Origin: Acidobacteriota bacterium
Lineage (GTDB): Bacteria > Acidobacteriota > Terriglobia > Terriglobales > Acidobacteriaceae
DNA length: 32,058 nucleotides
NCBI GenBank assembly: GCA_021818105.1
Contig: JAKAFB010000037.1
Span: 1-32,058, forward strand
Reading direction: 5' to 3'
A program made the translations under genes and the position numbers. The notes beneath the pieces were generated by a model. The model saw only the letters and a program-made list of their open reading frames with translations, did no database searches and had not been told where the DNA came from. Shown one piece after another: positions 8,822 to 17,146 of the stretch (the first letter of the stretch is position 1; every line of letters begins with the position of its first letter).

Positions 8822-9661
8822 TCACAACGAACCAATCCCATACGTCCGCGCGCAATTCCCACCCAGCACGCCGTCTCGCTGCTCCACAGGCAACTGCGCC
8901 ACGTAATCCTTCACAATCCCCACTACGCTCACGTAATCCCCCGCCAGCGTGCACACCGGCCAGTCTGACCCAATCATCAGCCGCTCTGTGCCAAATGCCT
9001 CAAACACTACATCCAGATACGGCCTGAAGTCCTCCGCCTTCCACCCCGTCCACTTTGCCTCCGTCACCATGCCTGACAGCTTGCACGTCACATTCCCGGC
9101 CCGTGCCAGTTCTCGTATCTCCGTCGCCCACGGCTCCATCTTCCCTTCGGCAATCAGCGGCTTGGCAATATGGTCCAGCACAAACCGCTGCTCCGGAAAT
9201 GCCTGCACCAGCCCCACCGCCGCCCGCAGTTGACGCGGATAGACCAGCAAGTCATACGCCAGCCCATACTCCGCCAGCCGCGCCACACCGCGCTGGAAAT
9301 CCTCCCGCAGCATGAACGCATCATCCGGCTCGTCTTGCACCACGTGCCGCACGCCTACCAGCAGCCGATTCCCTGCAAACACCGCCAGTTGTTTCTCCAC
9401 CTCCGGCGCGCGCAAGTCCACCCAACCCACCACGCCCTTAATAAAATCGTTCTGTACCGCCAGTTGCAGCAACCAGCGCGTCTCTTCCAGGCTCTGCCGC
9501 GCCTGCACCGCCACGCAGCCTTCAAACCCGCTTGCCGCCAGCAGAGGCTTCAGATCGGCAGGCAAAAAATTCCTCTTCAGCGCCGCCATCGCCTCCGTCA
9601 TCCACACGTGCTCCGTCGGGCTGTACCGCCAAAAGTGCTGATGCGCATCCAGTCTCATCAT
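8822..9661 (-). CDS. amidohydrolase 2 family protein, L-fuconolactonase-like (COG3618)
   Basis: A 279-aa metal-dependent TIM-barrel hydrolase. The N-terminal HxH (D5-A-H7-Q-H9), VGVRHVVQDEPDDAF, FVLDHIAKP and GSDWPV are the conserved boxes of the fuconolactonase-like group, which hydrolyse sugar lactones (established). The exact lactone is unknown. No other sugar-catabolism gene lies beside it, so it looks like a stand-alone gene. Two tandem ATGs (9661, 9658) follow a GGGGA; the second has the better spacing. It is divergent from the S9 peptidase gene, with about 120 bp between. Confidence 0.88.
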   Translation of the reverse strand: MMRLDAHQHFWRYSPTEHVWMTEAMAALKRNFLPADLKPLLAASGFEGCVAVQARQSLEETRWLLQLAVQNDFIKGVVGWVDLRAPEVEKQLAVFAGNRLLVGVRHVVQDEPDDAFMLREDFQRGVARLAEYGLAYDLLVYPRQLRAAVGLVQAFPEQRFVLDHIAKPLIAEGKMEPWATEIRELARAGNVTCKLSGMVTEAKWTGWKAEDFRPYLDVVFEAFGTERLMIGSDWPVCTLAGDYVSVVGIVKDYVAQLPVEQRDGVLGGNCARTYGIGSL

Positions 9662-9783
9662 GTCGTCCCCGATTCTCGCAGGTTCACTGCACCTCCGTCA
9701 CCGCGACCCGCCTGGAGTCTCCTCTTGCAATATTCCTCCTGCCCCTCTCCTCTTCCTTATGTCTGCGCAGGTATAGTGCTGCT

Positions 9784-11901
9784 ATGCGATCGCTCATTCC
9801 CTGGCCGGCCCTGGCCCTTTGCCTCGTTCCCTCCGTCTCCATCGCTCAGTCCTCCAAGCCCACCATCACGCTCGACGAATACATGAACACGACCGCCATC
9901 ACAGCGGCCCGCCTCTCACCCGACGGCTCATCTGCCGTCATTGCCACTGAGTCCCCCGACTGGAAGGCCAACGTCTTTCAGGACGATCTCTGGCTCTGGA
10001 CCGCGCACACGGGCCTTCGGCCACTCACCCACTCTGGCAGCGAAGAAAATCCGCAGTGGAGCCCTGACGGCAAGTGGATCGCCTTTGTCTCCGATCGCGC
10101 CTTGCCCGGTGAAACCGCCTCGTCCGACGGCACCCCTGCCAGCAGCGCCGACAAGGCCAGCCGCCTCTGGCTCATCTCCGTTTCCGGCGGTGAGGCCCTT
10201 CCGCTCTACACCCAAAAGCTCAGCATCCACGCCTTTGCCTGGTCACCCGACGGCAAGTCCATCTACTTCTCCGCCAGGCAACCCCTCACGCCCGAGCAGC
10301 AGGAGGCGCAAAAGAACGAGTGGAAGGACGTCATCCGTTACCGCGAGCAGTACCGCGGCGACCTCCTCGTCAAGCTCGCCGTCGAGCCCGCGCTCGTCCG
10401 CGCCACCAGCGTGCCTCTGCCCATCCATCCTGAAGCTGACAAGGCTGCCGCCAAGCCCGCCCCCAATACGGACCTGCTGCCTCCCGGCGCGCAAACCGTA
10501 ACCTCCAGCGCGCTCTCCATCACGCAGGTTGCGCCCTCGCCCGACGGCAAGACCCTCGCCTTCGTCACCGGCCCCGTCCATCAGCGCGAGGAAGAACCCG
10601 CCGACTATGAAATCTACTTCGTCTCGCCCGACGGCGGCTCCGCACGTCGCGTCACGCACAACGAGGGCATAGAATCCCACCTCGTCTGGACACAGAGCAG
10701 CCGCTGGCTCTACTTTCAGGTTGGCCCCGGCGCCGGCTTCATCGAAGGCCCCTTCAAGGACGTTCAGGGCCGTCTCTACCGCATGGACCCCACCTCGGCC
10801 AAAATCGAGCGCCTTGGCGCGGACTTCCAGGGATCCTTTGACAAGTTCACCCTTCTGCCTGACGGCCGCGAAATTGCCACCGGCGTCTCCGGCATTGAAA
10901 TTCAGGTCTACCTCGTCGATGGCAGCAAAGCCACGAAACTCCCCGGCCTTGCCGGCAGCTACACCGGCCTCGCTTCAGCCCACGATTCCAAAGCTATTCT
11001 CGTCCAACACTCCACCATCAATAGCCCCACTCAGGTCTATCTCGCCACTGACCCGCTGCATCCTGAACACCTGACCGCGCTCACAGCCTTCAACCCCATC
11101 TTTGCCCAGCGCGCCCAGCCCGAGTGGCAGCCCTTCAAGTGGAAGTCTGATGACGGCCGCACCATCGAGGGCGTTCTCATCTTCCCGCCCGGCAAGAAGG
11201 AGGCCCGACACCTGCGCATGCTCACCCTCATCCACGGTGGACCTGAAGACGCCGACGGCAACCACTTCGGCGCCGACTGGTACGACTGGGCCACGTACGC
11301 CGCCGACAACGGCTGGCTCGTCTTCCGACCCAACTACCGCGGCTCTACCGGCTACGGCGACGACTTCATGCTCGAAATCACGCCTCACATCGTCTCCAGG
11401 CCCGGCCGCGATATCCTCACCGGCGTTGACGCCCTCGTCAAAGACGGCTATGCCGATCCCGACCACCTCGCCATCGGCGGCTACAGCTATGGCGGCTACA
11501 TGACCAACTGGCTCATCACGCAGACCACCCGCTTCAGGTCCGCCGTCACTGGCGCCGGCGCAGTTGAGCACGCCGCCAACTGGGGCAATGACGACCTCAC
11601 CTTCGACGACGCATGGTTCCTCGGCGGCCGTCCCTGGGAGAACCCCGCCATCTACCAGAGCGAAGCCGCCCTCTTCCAGTTCAACAAAGTCAAAACACCC
11701 GTCCACCTCGTCCAGGGCGGCGCCGATGTCCGCGTCAGTTACCTCGAGGGCGTCACCATGGAGCGCGCCCTCCAGTCCCTCAGCATCCCCCATACTTTCC
11801 TCGTCTTCCCCGGCGAGGGCCACGGCCTACCCGTCAACCCCTGGCACGGATATATCAAGGTGCGTGAGGAGCTTAAGTGGCTCGACAAATATGATAGGTA
11901 G
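9784..11901 (+). CDS. secreted S9 prolyl oligopeptidase family peptidase
   Basis: A 705-aa exported peptidase. A Sec signal peptide (about 1-22, ending SVSIAQS) is followed by a beta-propeller of TolB/DPP-type blades (RLSPDGSSAV, WSPDGKWIAFVSDR, WSPDGKSIYFSAR, PSPDGKTLAFV) and a C-terminal alpha/beta-hydrolase. The catalytic triad is visible: S568 in GGYSYGGY, D648 in GGADVRV and H680 in GEGHGLP. It probably cleaves short peptides in the periplasm. The ATG at 9784 is chosen for its signal peptide; the open frame to 9532 runs antisense to the amidohydrolase gene and is not real. The ribosome-binding site is weak. A hairpin follows the stop. Confidence 0.92.
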   Translation: MRSLIPWPALALCLVPSVSIAQSSKPTITLDEYMNTTAITAARLSPDGSSAVIATESPDWKANVFQDDLWLWTAHTGLRPLTHSGSEENPQWSPDGKWIAFVSDRALPGETASSDGTPASSADKASRLWLISVSGGEALPLYTQKLSIHAFAWSPDGKSIYFSARQPLTPEQQEAQKNEWKDVIRYREQYRGDLLVKLAVEPALVRATSVPLPIHPEADKAAAKPAPNTDLLPPGAQTVTSSALSITQVAPSPDGKTLAFVTGPVHQREEEPADYEIYFVSPDGGSARRVTHNEGIESHLVWTQSSRWLYFQVGPGAGFIEGPFKDVQGRLYRMDPTSAKIERLGADFQGSFDKFTLLPDGREIATGVSGIEIQVYLVDGSKATKLPGLAGSYTGLASAHDSKAILVQHSTINSPTQVYLATDPLHPEHLTALTAFNPIFAQRAQPEWQPFKWKSDDGRTIEGVLIFPPGKKEARHLRMLTLIHGGPEDADGNHFGADWYDWATYAADNGWLVFRPNYRGSTGYGDDFMLEITPHIVSRPGRDILTGVDALVKDGYADPDHLAIGGYSYGGYMTNWLITQTTRFRSAVTGAGAVEHAANWGNDDLTFDDAWFLGGRPWENPAIYQSEAALFQFNKVKTPVHLVQGGADVRVSYLEGVTMERALQSLSIPHTFLVFPGEGHGLPVNPWHGYIKVREELKWLDKYDR

Positions 11902-11914
11902 TGGCTACATGTGC

Positions 11915-11945
11915 CGCAGCCGGTTGTTCTCTGCCGCCGGCTGCG
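11915..11945 (+). terminator. terminator-like hairpin after the S9 peptidase gene
   Basis: A perfect 9-bp inverted repeat (CGCAGCCGG / CCGGCTGCG) with a 13-nt loop begins 13 bp after the stop codon and is followed by a moderately T-rich stretch (TCTCATCTTTG). It fits a weak intrinsic terminator separating this gene from the permease gene at 12004. Confidence 0.55.
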
Positions 11946-12003
11946 TCTCATCTTTGTGGAACCCGTCGCGCGCTTTGGCGCATCATGTTCTGTGTAGGAT
12001 CGA

Positions 12004-13278
12004 ATGATTCAGACCGAAGAAGCCCGCCGGCACGCATTTGAACAAACCCTGCTGAGTGCGCGTCGTACCATGCTCATGAGTGAAACGCTCAAGCTGGCCA
12101 TTGACAGCTTTCAGGCCAGTAAGCTCCGTTTTGCGCTCACCGCCTTGGGCATGGTCATCGGCACTGCCTCGGTCATCCTCGTCGTTACCATCGGCCTCAC
12201 CGGCAAGCAGTTTATTCTCAGAGAAATTCAGAAGATTGGCACCAACTCCGTCGAGCTGGAATACGCGGGCGGCGGCGCCATTGGCACTGAGAATGTCCTC
12301 TACAACGACTACCTCACCAAGGAAGACGAGAAGGCCGTCCTCGCCCAGGTTCCCGGAGTCCTCTATTCTTCACCCGTCGTTGAGATGCACGACCGCATCA
12401 GCTTCGGCGGTGGTGTCGTCAAGGATACCCTCGTCCTCGGCGTCAGCCCCCAGTACCGCTACATCCGCAATCTCGTTATCCCTGCGGGACGATTCCTTGA
12501 CGAAACCGACAAAGCAGCCCACATCAAGTGCGCAGTTGTCACTGAGTCCTTCGCCCGCGAACGTTATGGCAGCATCGATGCCGCCGTCGGCAAGGAGTTT
12601 GAAATCAGCGGTATCCCCTTCACCATCATCGGCGTCTTCCGCCAGAGCGTCGATGACATGGGCCAGTCCGAAATTGCCGACCAGACCATCCTCATCCCCG
12701 ACTCCGTCGCCCGCTACTTCACTGGCACAGAAAACGTAAAGCAAATCTACTTCTCCATGCGCAACATGGAAGAGGTCCCCGACGCCAGCCGCGAAATCGT
12801 CCGCATCGTCAGCGCCCGCCACCGCCCCAATTCTGTCTACAAAGCACAGAACCTCAAAGAGCTGCTCAACACCGCCGCCACCATCGCTGACGCTCTCACA
12901 GCCGTCCTCGTCCTCGTCGCTGCCGTCACCCTCGCCGTCGGCGGCGTTGGCATCATGAACATCATGCTGGCTACCGTCCGCTCCCGCATCCGCGAGATCG
13001 GCATCCGCAAAGCCCTTGGCGCCACCTATCGCGAAATCAAGCTCCAGTTCCTCGCCGAGGCTGTCATCATCTCGCTCACCGGCGGAGTCGTCGGCGTTCT
13101 GGTCGGCCTGCTCGTTCCCCTTTCCATTCGCCTCTTCACCACTTACCCCCTACCCATCTCCATTTGGTCTGTCCTGATTGCCCTCGCCGCCGCCACCTTG
13201 GTCGGCGTCATCTTCGGCACCGTGCCCGCCACCCGCGCCGCCCAAATGGACCCCGTGGAGTCGCTCAAGTATGAGTAA
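12004..13278 (+). CDS. MacB/FtsX-type ABC transporter permease
   Basis: A 424-aa type VII (MacB-like) permease. The first membrane helix (about 42-62, LTALGMVIGTASVILVV) is followed by a periplasmic MacB_PCD domain (about 65-285) and three C-terminal helices with the FtsX signatures GGVGIMNIMLATVRSRIREIGIRKALGA and ending TRAAQMDPVESLKYE. This class moves or signals through mechanotransmission and needs a separate ATPase and usually an adaptor (established); neither is adjacent here, so the partner must be elsewhere. The first 24 residues are an unusual hydrophilic extension; ATG 12004 has AGGA at good spacing, while ATG 12070/12076 has none. Confidence 0.87.
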   Translation: MIQTEEARRHAFEQTLLSARRTMLMSETLKLAIDSFQASKLRFALTALGMVIGTASVILVVTIGLTGKQFILREIQKIGTNSVELEYAGGGAIGTENVLYNDYLTKEDEKAVLAQVPGVLYSSPVVEMHDRISFGGGVVKDTLVLGVSPQYRYIRNLVIPAGRFLDETDKAAHIKCAVVTESFARERYGSIDAAVGKEFEISGIPFTIIGVFRQSVDDMGQSEIADQTILIPDSVARYFTGTENVKQIYFSMRNMEEVPDASREIVRIVSARHRPNSVYKAQNLKELLNTAATIADALTAVLVLVAAVTLAVGGVGIMNIMLATVRSRIREIGIRKALGATYREIKLQFLAEAVIISLTGGVVGVLVGLLVPLSIRLFTTYPLPISIWSVLIALAAATLVGVIFGTVPATRAAQMDPVESLKYE

Positions 13279-13435
13279 CCCTAGCTTGGGCCCGCTCGAA
13301 CCACCGCCCAATACAGAAAAGGAGCCCCATCAGGGCCCCAGTCTTGTCTTGCTCTACAGTCTGATCTCCGTGGCGCTTGCCGCCGCCATCGGCTTCGCCC
13401 TGCTCATCGCCCTGCCGTTCTACCACCGGCGTTAG
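13271..13435 (+). CDS. small single-pass membrane protein (54 aa)
   Basis: An unrecognised 54-aa product: a Pro-rich hydrophilic N-terminus (MSNPSLGPLEPPPNTEKEP), one strongly hydrophobic segment (about 26-50, LVLLYSLISVALAAAIGFALL) and a YHRR end. Its ATG overlaps the last codons of the permease gene in another frame (13271-13278), the usual arrangement for translational coupling, which supports it being real despite its size. Its stop overlaps the convergent Trm112-like stop. It could be an accessory subunit of the permease (inference). Positive-inside reasoning does not settle its orientation. Confidence 0.6.
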   Translation: MSNPSLGPLEPPPNTEKEPHQGPSLVLLYSLISVALAAAIGFALLIALPFYHRR

Positions 13436-13626
13436 CGAGCCACAGTACCGCTCTCAGCGCGCTCCACAATCAGCACCGGAATTCCATCCACCACCGGATA
13501 CGCTCTTCCGCATCCCGCGCACACCAACCGCCCGTTCTGGTCACACAAAGCTCCCGCGCACGCCGGACAGGCCAGCAGTTCTTCCCACGCCTCAATACCC
13601 TTCGTTTTCATTGGATTGGATGCCAT
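13432..13626 (-). CDS. Trm112-like small zinc-ribbon protein
   Basis: A 64-aa protein with two Cys pairs (C20/C23, C36/C39) around GRLVCAGCGRAYPVVDGIPVLIV, the Trm112/YcaR-type ribbon. Trm112 activates methyltransferases in eukaryotes and archaea; the bacterial versions have no settled role (established). The start could be ATG 13626 or ATG 13611. It lies 20 bp after plsX and is the last gene of the yceD-rpmF-plsX run. Its TAA overlaps the TAG of the convergent 54-aa gene. Confidence 0.82.
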   Translation of the reverse strand: MASNPMKTKGIEAWEELLACPACAGALCDQNGRLVCAGCGRAYPVVDGIPVLIVERAESGTVAR

Positions 13627-13646
13627 CGGAATCCGGCCCCATGCCG

Positions 13647-14699
13647 TTACTGGATCGTTGCATCCGGCTGTTCGTGCGTCTCGCCGGTCTTCCGCGGTGG
13701 GCGCTTCGCAAACTCCGCCTCGATCCGCTCATTCGTCCCAGCCTTGGCAAACTCATACGCCACGCGGATGCCGTTATAAATGGCGTTGTCGTTCGATGAC
13801 CCGTGTCCGATGATGCACACCCCGCGCACGCCCAGCAGCGGCGCGCCGCCATACTCCGTATAGTCCAGTCTCCGCCGGAAATCATTGAATGCCCGCCGCG
13901 ACAGCAGTGCGCCCACCTGGGCAGTCACCGTCCGCGTCAGGCTCTCGCGCAGCGCATCGCGCACAAACCGCCCGATGCCCTCGCTCGTCTTCAGTGCCAC
14001 ATTCCCCACAAAGCCGTCGCACACAATCACGTCCGCATGGCCGTTGAAGATGTCCCGCCCTTCCACGTTGCCGATAAACTGAATCGGCAGCGCTTTCAGC
14101 AGCGGGAAAGCCTCCCGCGTCAGATCGTTGCCCTTGGTCTCTTCCTCGCCAATGGAGAGCAGCCCCACGCGTGGTTCGCGGATCTTCAGCACGCTCCGGG
14201 CATACATCTCGCCCATCACAGCAAACTGTTCCAGGTTGTGCGCTTTGCAGTCCACGTTCGCGCCTACGTCCAGCAGCACACACGGGTTGCCCTTCGAGGT
14301 AGGCATGGGCGTCGCGAGCGCCGGACGATCCACGCCCGGCAGAGCGCCTAGCACCATCTTCGCCGTGGCCATTGCCGCGCCCGTGTTGCCTGCCGTCACA
14401 AACCCCGCACACTTGCGCTCGCGCACCAGCTTCAGCCCCACGCGCATCGAGCTGTCTTTCTTCGCCCGTACGGCGTGCGCCGCCTTTTCGTCCATCCCTA
14501 TCCGCTCTGAGGCGTGGTGGATGACGATCGGTAGGTCTTCATTTTCCAGGTGCTCGTCGAGCAGGTCGCGCAACTCCGGCTCAGGGCCAACAATGTGCAC
14601 CCGCACAGGCAGCGCCCGGCAGGCAAGGATCGCCCCCCGGATCTCCGGCTCGGGTGCCTTATCGGAACCAACTGCGTCCAGCGCTATATCGATGAGCAT
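13647..14699 (-). CDS. plsX: phosphate acyltransferase PlsX
   Basis: A 350-aa peripheral membrane enzyme that converts acyl-ACP and phosphate to acyl-phosphate, the first step of phospholipid synthesis by the PlsX/PlsY route. Family motifs seen: [16 protein letters not shown] at the N-terminus (usually DAMGGDxAP), [56 protein letters not shown] and the C-terminal [18 protein letters not shown]. Length matches the family. It starts 11 bp after rpmF, the classic gene order. Together with plsC at 1294, this gives two steps of phosphatidate synthesis in the window. Confidence 0.96.
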   Translation of the reverse strand: MLIDIALDAVGSDKAPEPEIRGAILACRALPVRVHIVGPEPELRDLLDEHLENEDLPIVIHHASERIGMDEKAAHAVRAKKDSSMRVGLKLVRERKCAGFVTAGNTGAAMATAKMVLGALPGVDRPALATPMPTSKGNPCVLLDVGANVDCKAHNLEQFAVMGEMYARSVLKIREPRVGLLSIGEEETKGNDLTREAFPLLKALPIQFIGNVEGRDIFNGHADVIVCDGFVGNVALKTSEGIGRFVRDALRESLTRTVTAQVGALLSRRAFNDFRRRLDYTEYGGAPLLGVRGVCIIGHGSSNDNAIYNGIRVAYEFAKAGTNERIEAEFAKRPPRKTGETHEQPDATIQ

Positions 14700-14710
14700 T
14701 GTCGCCCGGT

Positions 14711-14899
14711 CTACTTCGCGGCTTCCTTCGTCTCAATCACCTTGCGCCCCTTGTATTCGCCGCACTTCGGGCAGGCCCGATGGGGCAGCTTCTTCTCGTG
14801 GCAGCTCGGGCACTCTGAAATCCCCGACGCCGTCAAAAAGTCATGGGCGCGGCGGTTGGCGGTGCGGCGCGTCGAGTGGCGCCTTTTCGGATTCGGCAT
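14711..14899 (-). CDS. rpmF: 50S ribosomal protein L32
   Basis: A 62-aa protein with the invariant start [12 protein letters not shown] and a zinc ribbon with four cysteines (C30, C33, C43, C46: CPSC...CPKC), so it is the zinc-binding (C+) form. AAAGGA lies about 9 bp before the ATG. It sits between yceD and plsX. The 114 bp separating it from yceD holds no other gene that I can see. Confidence 0.96.
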   Translation of the reverse strand: MPNPKRRHSTRRTANRRAHDFLTASGISECPSCHEKKLPHRACPKCGEYKGRKVIETKEAAK

Positions 14900-15013
14900 G
14901 GCTCAATTCCTTTCGTAGTCCGCCCGCTGTTTGCCCATCCGGCTCACGGCCACACACGGCACGCTCTGCCCAACGGTATCAGTGGCGGTTCCCTCAATCT
15001 CTCGGGGCGTACT

Positions 15014-15565
15014 CTAGGACTTCATCCGGCCGCGGAGCCCCGACAGCGCATCCCAGCGGGGGTCCGTCGGGCCCTCTTCGCAGGAGCACGCATCCAGGTT
15101 GCGATTCTTCCCGCAGCGTGGGCAAAGTCCTTTGCAGTCAGGCTTGCACAGCGTCCTGACCGGCAGGGACAAAAGCACCTGCTCGCGCAGCACATCCTCA
15201 AGCAATAGACTGTCCTTTTGATAATAACCGATTTCAGTCTCCTGCGCTGAGATAGACCGCTCCGCCGAACCAGCATCCGCGCCAACTGGCCTGAAGATCA
15301 GGTCAAACTCCCCCGCCACCGGCACCTCCACGGGCTCTACGCACCGTGCGCACGGCACATGAAACGTGCCCTTGTACGTTCCCCTCAGCCGGATATCGGC
15401 CACCACCTCCCGTGGCCCCCGGTGCTCGTGGATTACCTCTGCCCGGCCCGACGTCTCCAGCGCGCCCTCCTGCTCCGCCTCCTCGCCAAAGTCAATCGTC
15501 CCCGCCGCAAGTTCCAGCTCAAACTCAACCGGCTCCTGCTCCAGCTCACTTACTTTGAGTTCCAT
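15014..15565 (-). CDS. yceD: YceD / DUF177 family protein
   Basis: A 183-aa DUF177 protein. The core carries CARCVEPVEVPVAGEFDLIF (C72, C75) and the C-terminus the Cys-rich signature CKPDCKGLCPRCGKN (C140, C144, C148, C151) plus C160/C162, which may bind zinc. DUF177 proteins are linked to 23S rRNA maturation and are nearly always encoded just before rpmF (established), as here. The start codon follows a promoter-like sequence so closely that the mRNA leader would be very short. Confidence 0.92.
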   Translation of the reverse strand: MELKVSELEQEPVEFELELAAGTIDFGEEAEQEGALETSGRAEVIHEHRGPREVVADIRLRGTYKGTFHVPCARCVEPVEVPVAGEFDLIFRPVGADAGSAERSISAQETEIGYYQKDSLLLEDVLREQVLLSLPVRTLCKPDCKGLCPRCGKNRNLDACSCEEGPTDPRWDALSGLRGRMKS

Positions 15566-15571
15566 AGCTAG

Positions 15572-15600
15572 AGCCTACGACCACCCTACCCCACCGTCAA
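15572..15600 (-). promoter_or_regulatory. sigma-70-type promoter of yceD-rpmF-plsX
   Basis: On the minus strand TTGACG (15600-15595) is separated by 17 bp from TAGGCT (15577-15572). The yceD ATG begins at 15565, six bases after the -10 element, so transcription would start at or next to the ATG, giving a leaderless or nearly leaderless mRNA. Only a weak AGG precedes the ATG, consistent with this. Confidence 0.5.
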
Positions 15601-15863
15601 TCCACACCCGCCTAGAACACGCCGTTGTAATTCAGACGACCCCTGCGTAGCGAAGAGAGTCTATGGCGCAGCGGTTGCTCTTGCCTGCTCACCCATGTCC
15701 TCTTAGAAACCAGCAATGCCCCTTACCTACGTAAAAAGCTCTCCGGAAATTCGCTCGGATCGCTGAAGTGCGGACAGAGACACCCATCAGCCGCTCCAAC
15801 AGCGGAACAGCGTCTTGAGGATCTACATACGGGCACTGCCTGCGGGTTGGTTTCTTCAGTGAT

Positions 15864-15892
15864 GGCGAATGAGTCGAATGAACCGATTCGCC
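15864..15892 (-). repeat. inverted repeat after the EmrA-like gene
   Basis: GGCGAAT (15864-15870) and ATTCGCC (15886-15892) form a 7-bp stem with a 15-nt loop, 22 bp past the stop codon. It may be a transcript-end hairpin, but no T run follows on the minus strand. Confidence 0.35.
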
Positions 15893-15914
15893 TTCTGCCT
15901 GCGGACAAGCTCCG

Positions 15915-17144
15915 TTACTTGACGCGCACCCTTGGCTCAACGGAGAGGCCGGGGCGCAGGAGGTGAGTGGCGTCCTCGTCCTTGAGGTCAGTGAAGTCAA
16001 TGCGCACAGGCACGCGCTGAACCACCTTGACGTAGTTGCCGGTGGCGTTCTCTGGCGGGAAGAGCGAAAGCATGGAGCCGGTGGCTCCGCCAATCTGCGT
16101 AATACGGCCGTCGTAGTCCCTGCCGGTGGCGTCCACGTGGATCCTGACGTGCTGGCCGGCCTTCATGTGGCGGAGCTGTGTCTCCTTGAAGTTGGCCGTC
16201 ACCCACAGGTCCTGCAGAGAAACGAGCGTCATGAGGTTCTGGCCCACGGAGACGTTCTGGTTCATCTCCACGCTCTTGCGCGTGACGATGCCGTCAACCG
16301 GAGCGATGATTCTGGTGTAGCTGAGGTTGAGTTTGGCCTGGTCAAGCTGTGCCTGGGCCTGCTTGACCTGCGCAAGGGCCTGCTTGGCGCGGGCGCTCTG
16401 CGCGGCCACCTGCTGCGGGCCGGTCTGCGCGAACTTGTACTGTGCCTGGGCCTGTTTTTCGCGCTCGAGTGCCACGCGCACGGCGTCTGCAGCGGCCTGC
16501 TGGCTGGCGCGCGCGTCGGCCAGTGAGGCCTGGGCAGCCTCGGCAGCGGCAACGGCTGCGTCAAACATTTGCTTGCTGATGACGTCCTTTGCAACGAGCG
16601 GCTTGTACCGGGCAAGGTCAGACTGCGCCTTGGTGTTGTTGGCCTCGGCCTGGGCCACGCGAGCACGGGCCGCCTCCAATTGCTGCCGGGCCTGCGAGAT
16701 GGCGGCCTCTGCGGCAGTTACGTCGGCATTGGCCGCGCTGAGGGTAGTTCCGGCGTTCACCGTAGTGATGGGCACGCTAACCTGCGCGGCTGCGGCGTTA
16801 GCCTCAGCGCTGGCCAGCGCGGCCTCTGCGTTCTCGACGGCCACCTGCAGGTCGCGCGGGTCGAGCTCGGCGATCTCCTGGCCTGCCTTGACGAACTGGT
16901 TCTCTTCGACTTCCACCTTGATAACCTGGCCGGCGATGCGCGGGCTGATCTGGATGAGGTGGCCGTTAATCTGCGCGTCGTCAGTGTCCTCAAAGAAGGT
17001 GGACCGCCACCAGAGCCCCGCCGCCACCACAACCAGCACGGCCACGATGACCACCACGATGCCTTTGCGGCTCGACCGCGGCTGCGCGATTTCGGTGCTC
17101 TCGTCAGGCTCCTGTCGGGTGACTGTTGGAGTTGATTCCGCCAC
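15915..17144 (-). CDS. EmrA/HlyD-family membrane fusion protein
   Basis: A 409-aa periplasmic adaptor. One membrane anchor (about 28-47) is followed by the first lipoyl half (TDDAQINGHLIQISPRIAGQVIKVEVEENQFV), a long Ala/Gln-rich coiled-coil hairpin (about 105-270), the second lipoyl half (YTRIIAPVDGIVTRKSVEMNQNV) and beta-barrel parts (LWVTANFKETQLRHMKAGQHV). It matches EmrA, which joins an MFS pump to an outer-membrane channel. GTG start with a strong GGAGG about 9 bp upstream. It starts 2 bp after the outer-membrane-factor stop. No emrB-like pump follows: the next 349 bp are non-coding and then yceD begins from its own promoter. Confidence 0.9.
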   Translation of the reverse strand: MAESTPTVTRQEPDESTEIAQPRSSRKGIVVVIVAVLVVVAAGLWWRSTFFEDTDDAQINGHLIQISPRIAGQVIKVEVEENQFVKAGQEIAELDPRDLQVAVENAEAALASAEANAAAAQVSVPITTVNAGTTLSAANADVTAAEAAISQARQQLEAARARVAQAEANNTKAQSDLARYKPLVAKDVISKQMFDAAVAAAEAAQASLADARASQQAAADAVRVALEREKQAQAQYKFAQTGPQQVAAQSARAKQALAQVKQAQAQLDQAKLNLSYTRIIAPVDGIVTRKSVEMNQNVSVGQNLMTLVSLQDLWVTANFKETQLRHMKAGQHVRIHVDATGRDYDGRITQIGGATGSMLSLFPPENATGNYVKVVQRVPVRIDFTDLKDEDATHLLRPGLSVEPRVRVK

Positions 17145-17146
17145 GT

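Larger units (their letters stand above)
15566..15914. other. intergenic region, no gene recognised
   Basis: About 350 bp between yceD and the EmrA-like gene. Apart from the yceD promoter (15572-15600), it holds a small hairpin (CCGCT/AGCGG, near 15792) and an inverted repeat at 15864-15892 just past the EmrA-like stop. No open frame here has a ribosome-binding site and recognisable protein. A plus-strand frame from ATG 15862 (34 codons) runs antisense into the EmrA-like gene and I do not call it. Confidence 0.5.

Noticed and set aside
9532..9783. N-terminal extension of the S9 peptidase frame
   Set aside because: It runs antisense to the start of the amidohydrolase gene and precedes a good signal peptide that begins at 9784.
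15862..15966. 34-codon plus-strand frame beginning MANESNEPIRLLPADKLRY
   Set aside because: It looks protein-like but most of it is antisense to the EmrA-like 3' end; no ribosome-binding site or neighbour supports it.
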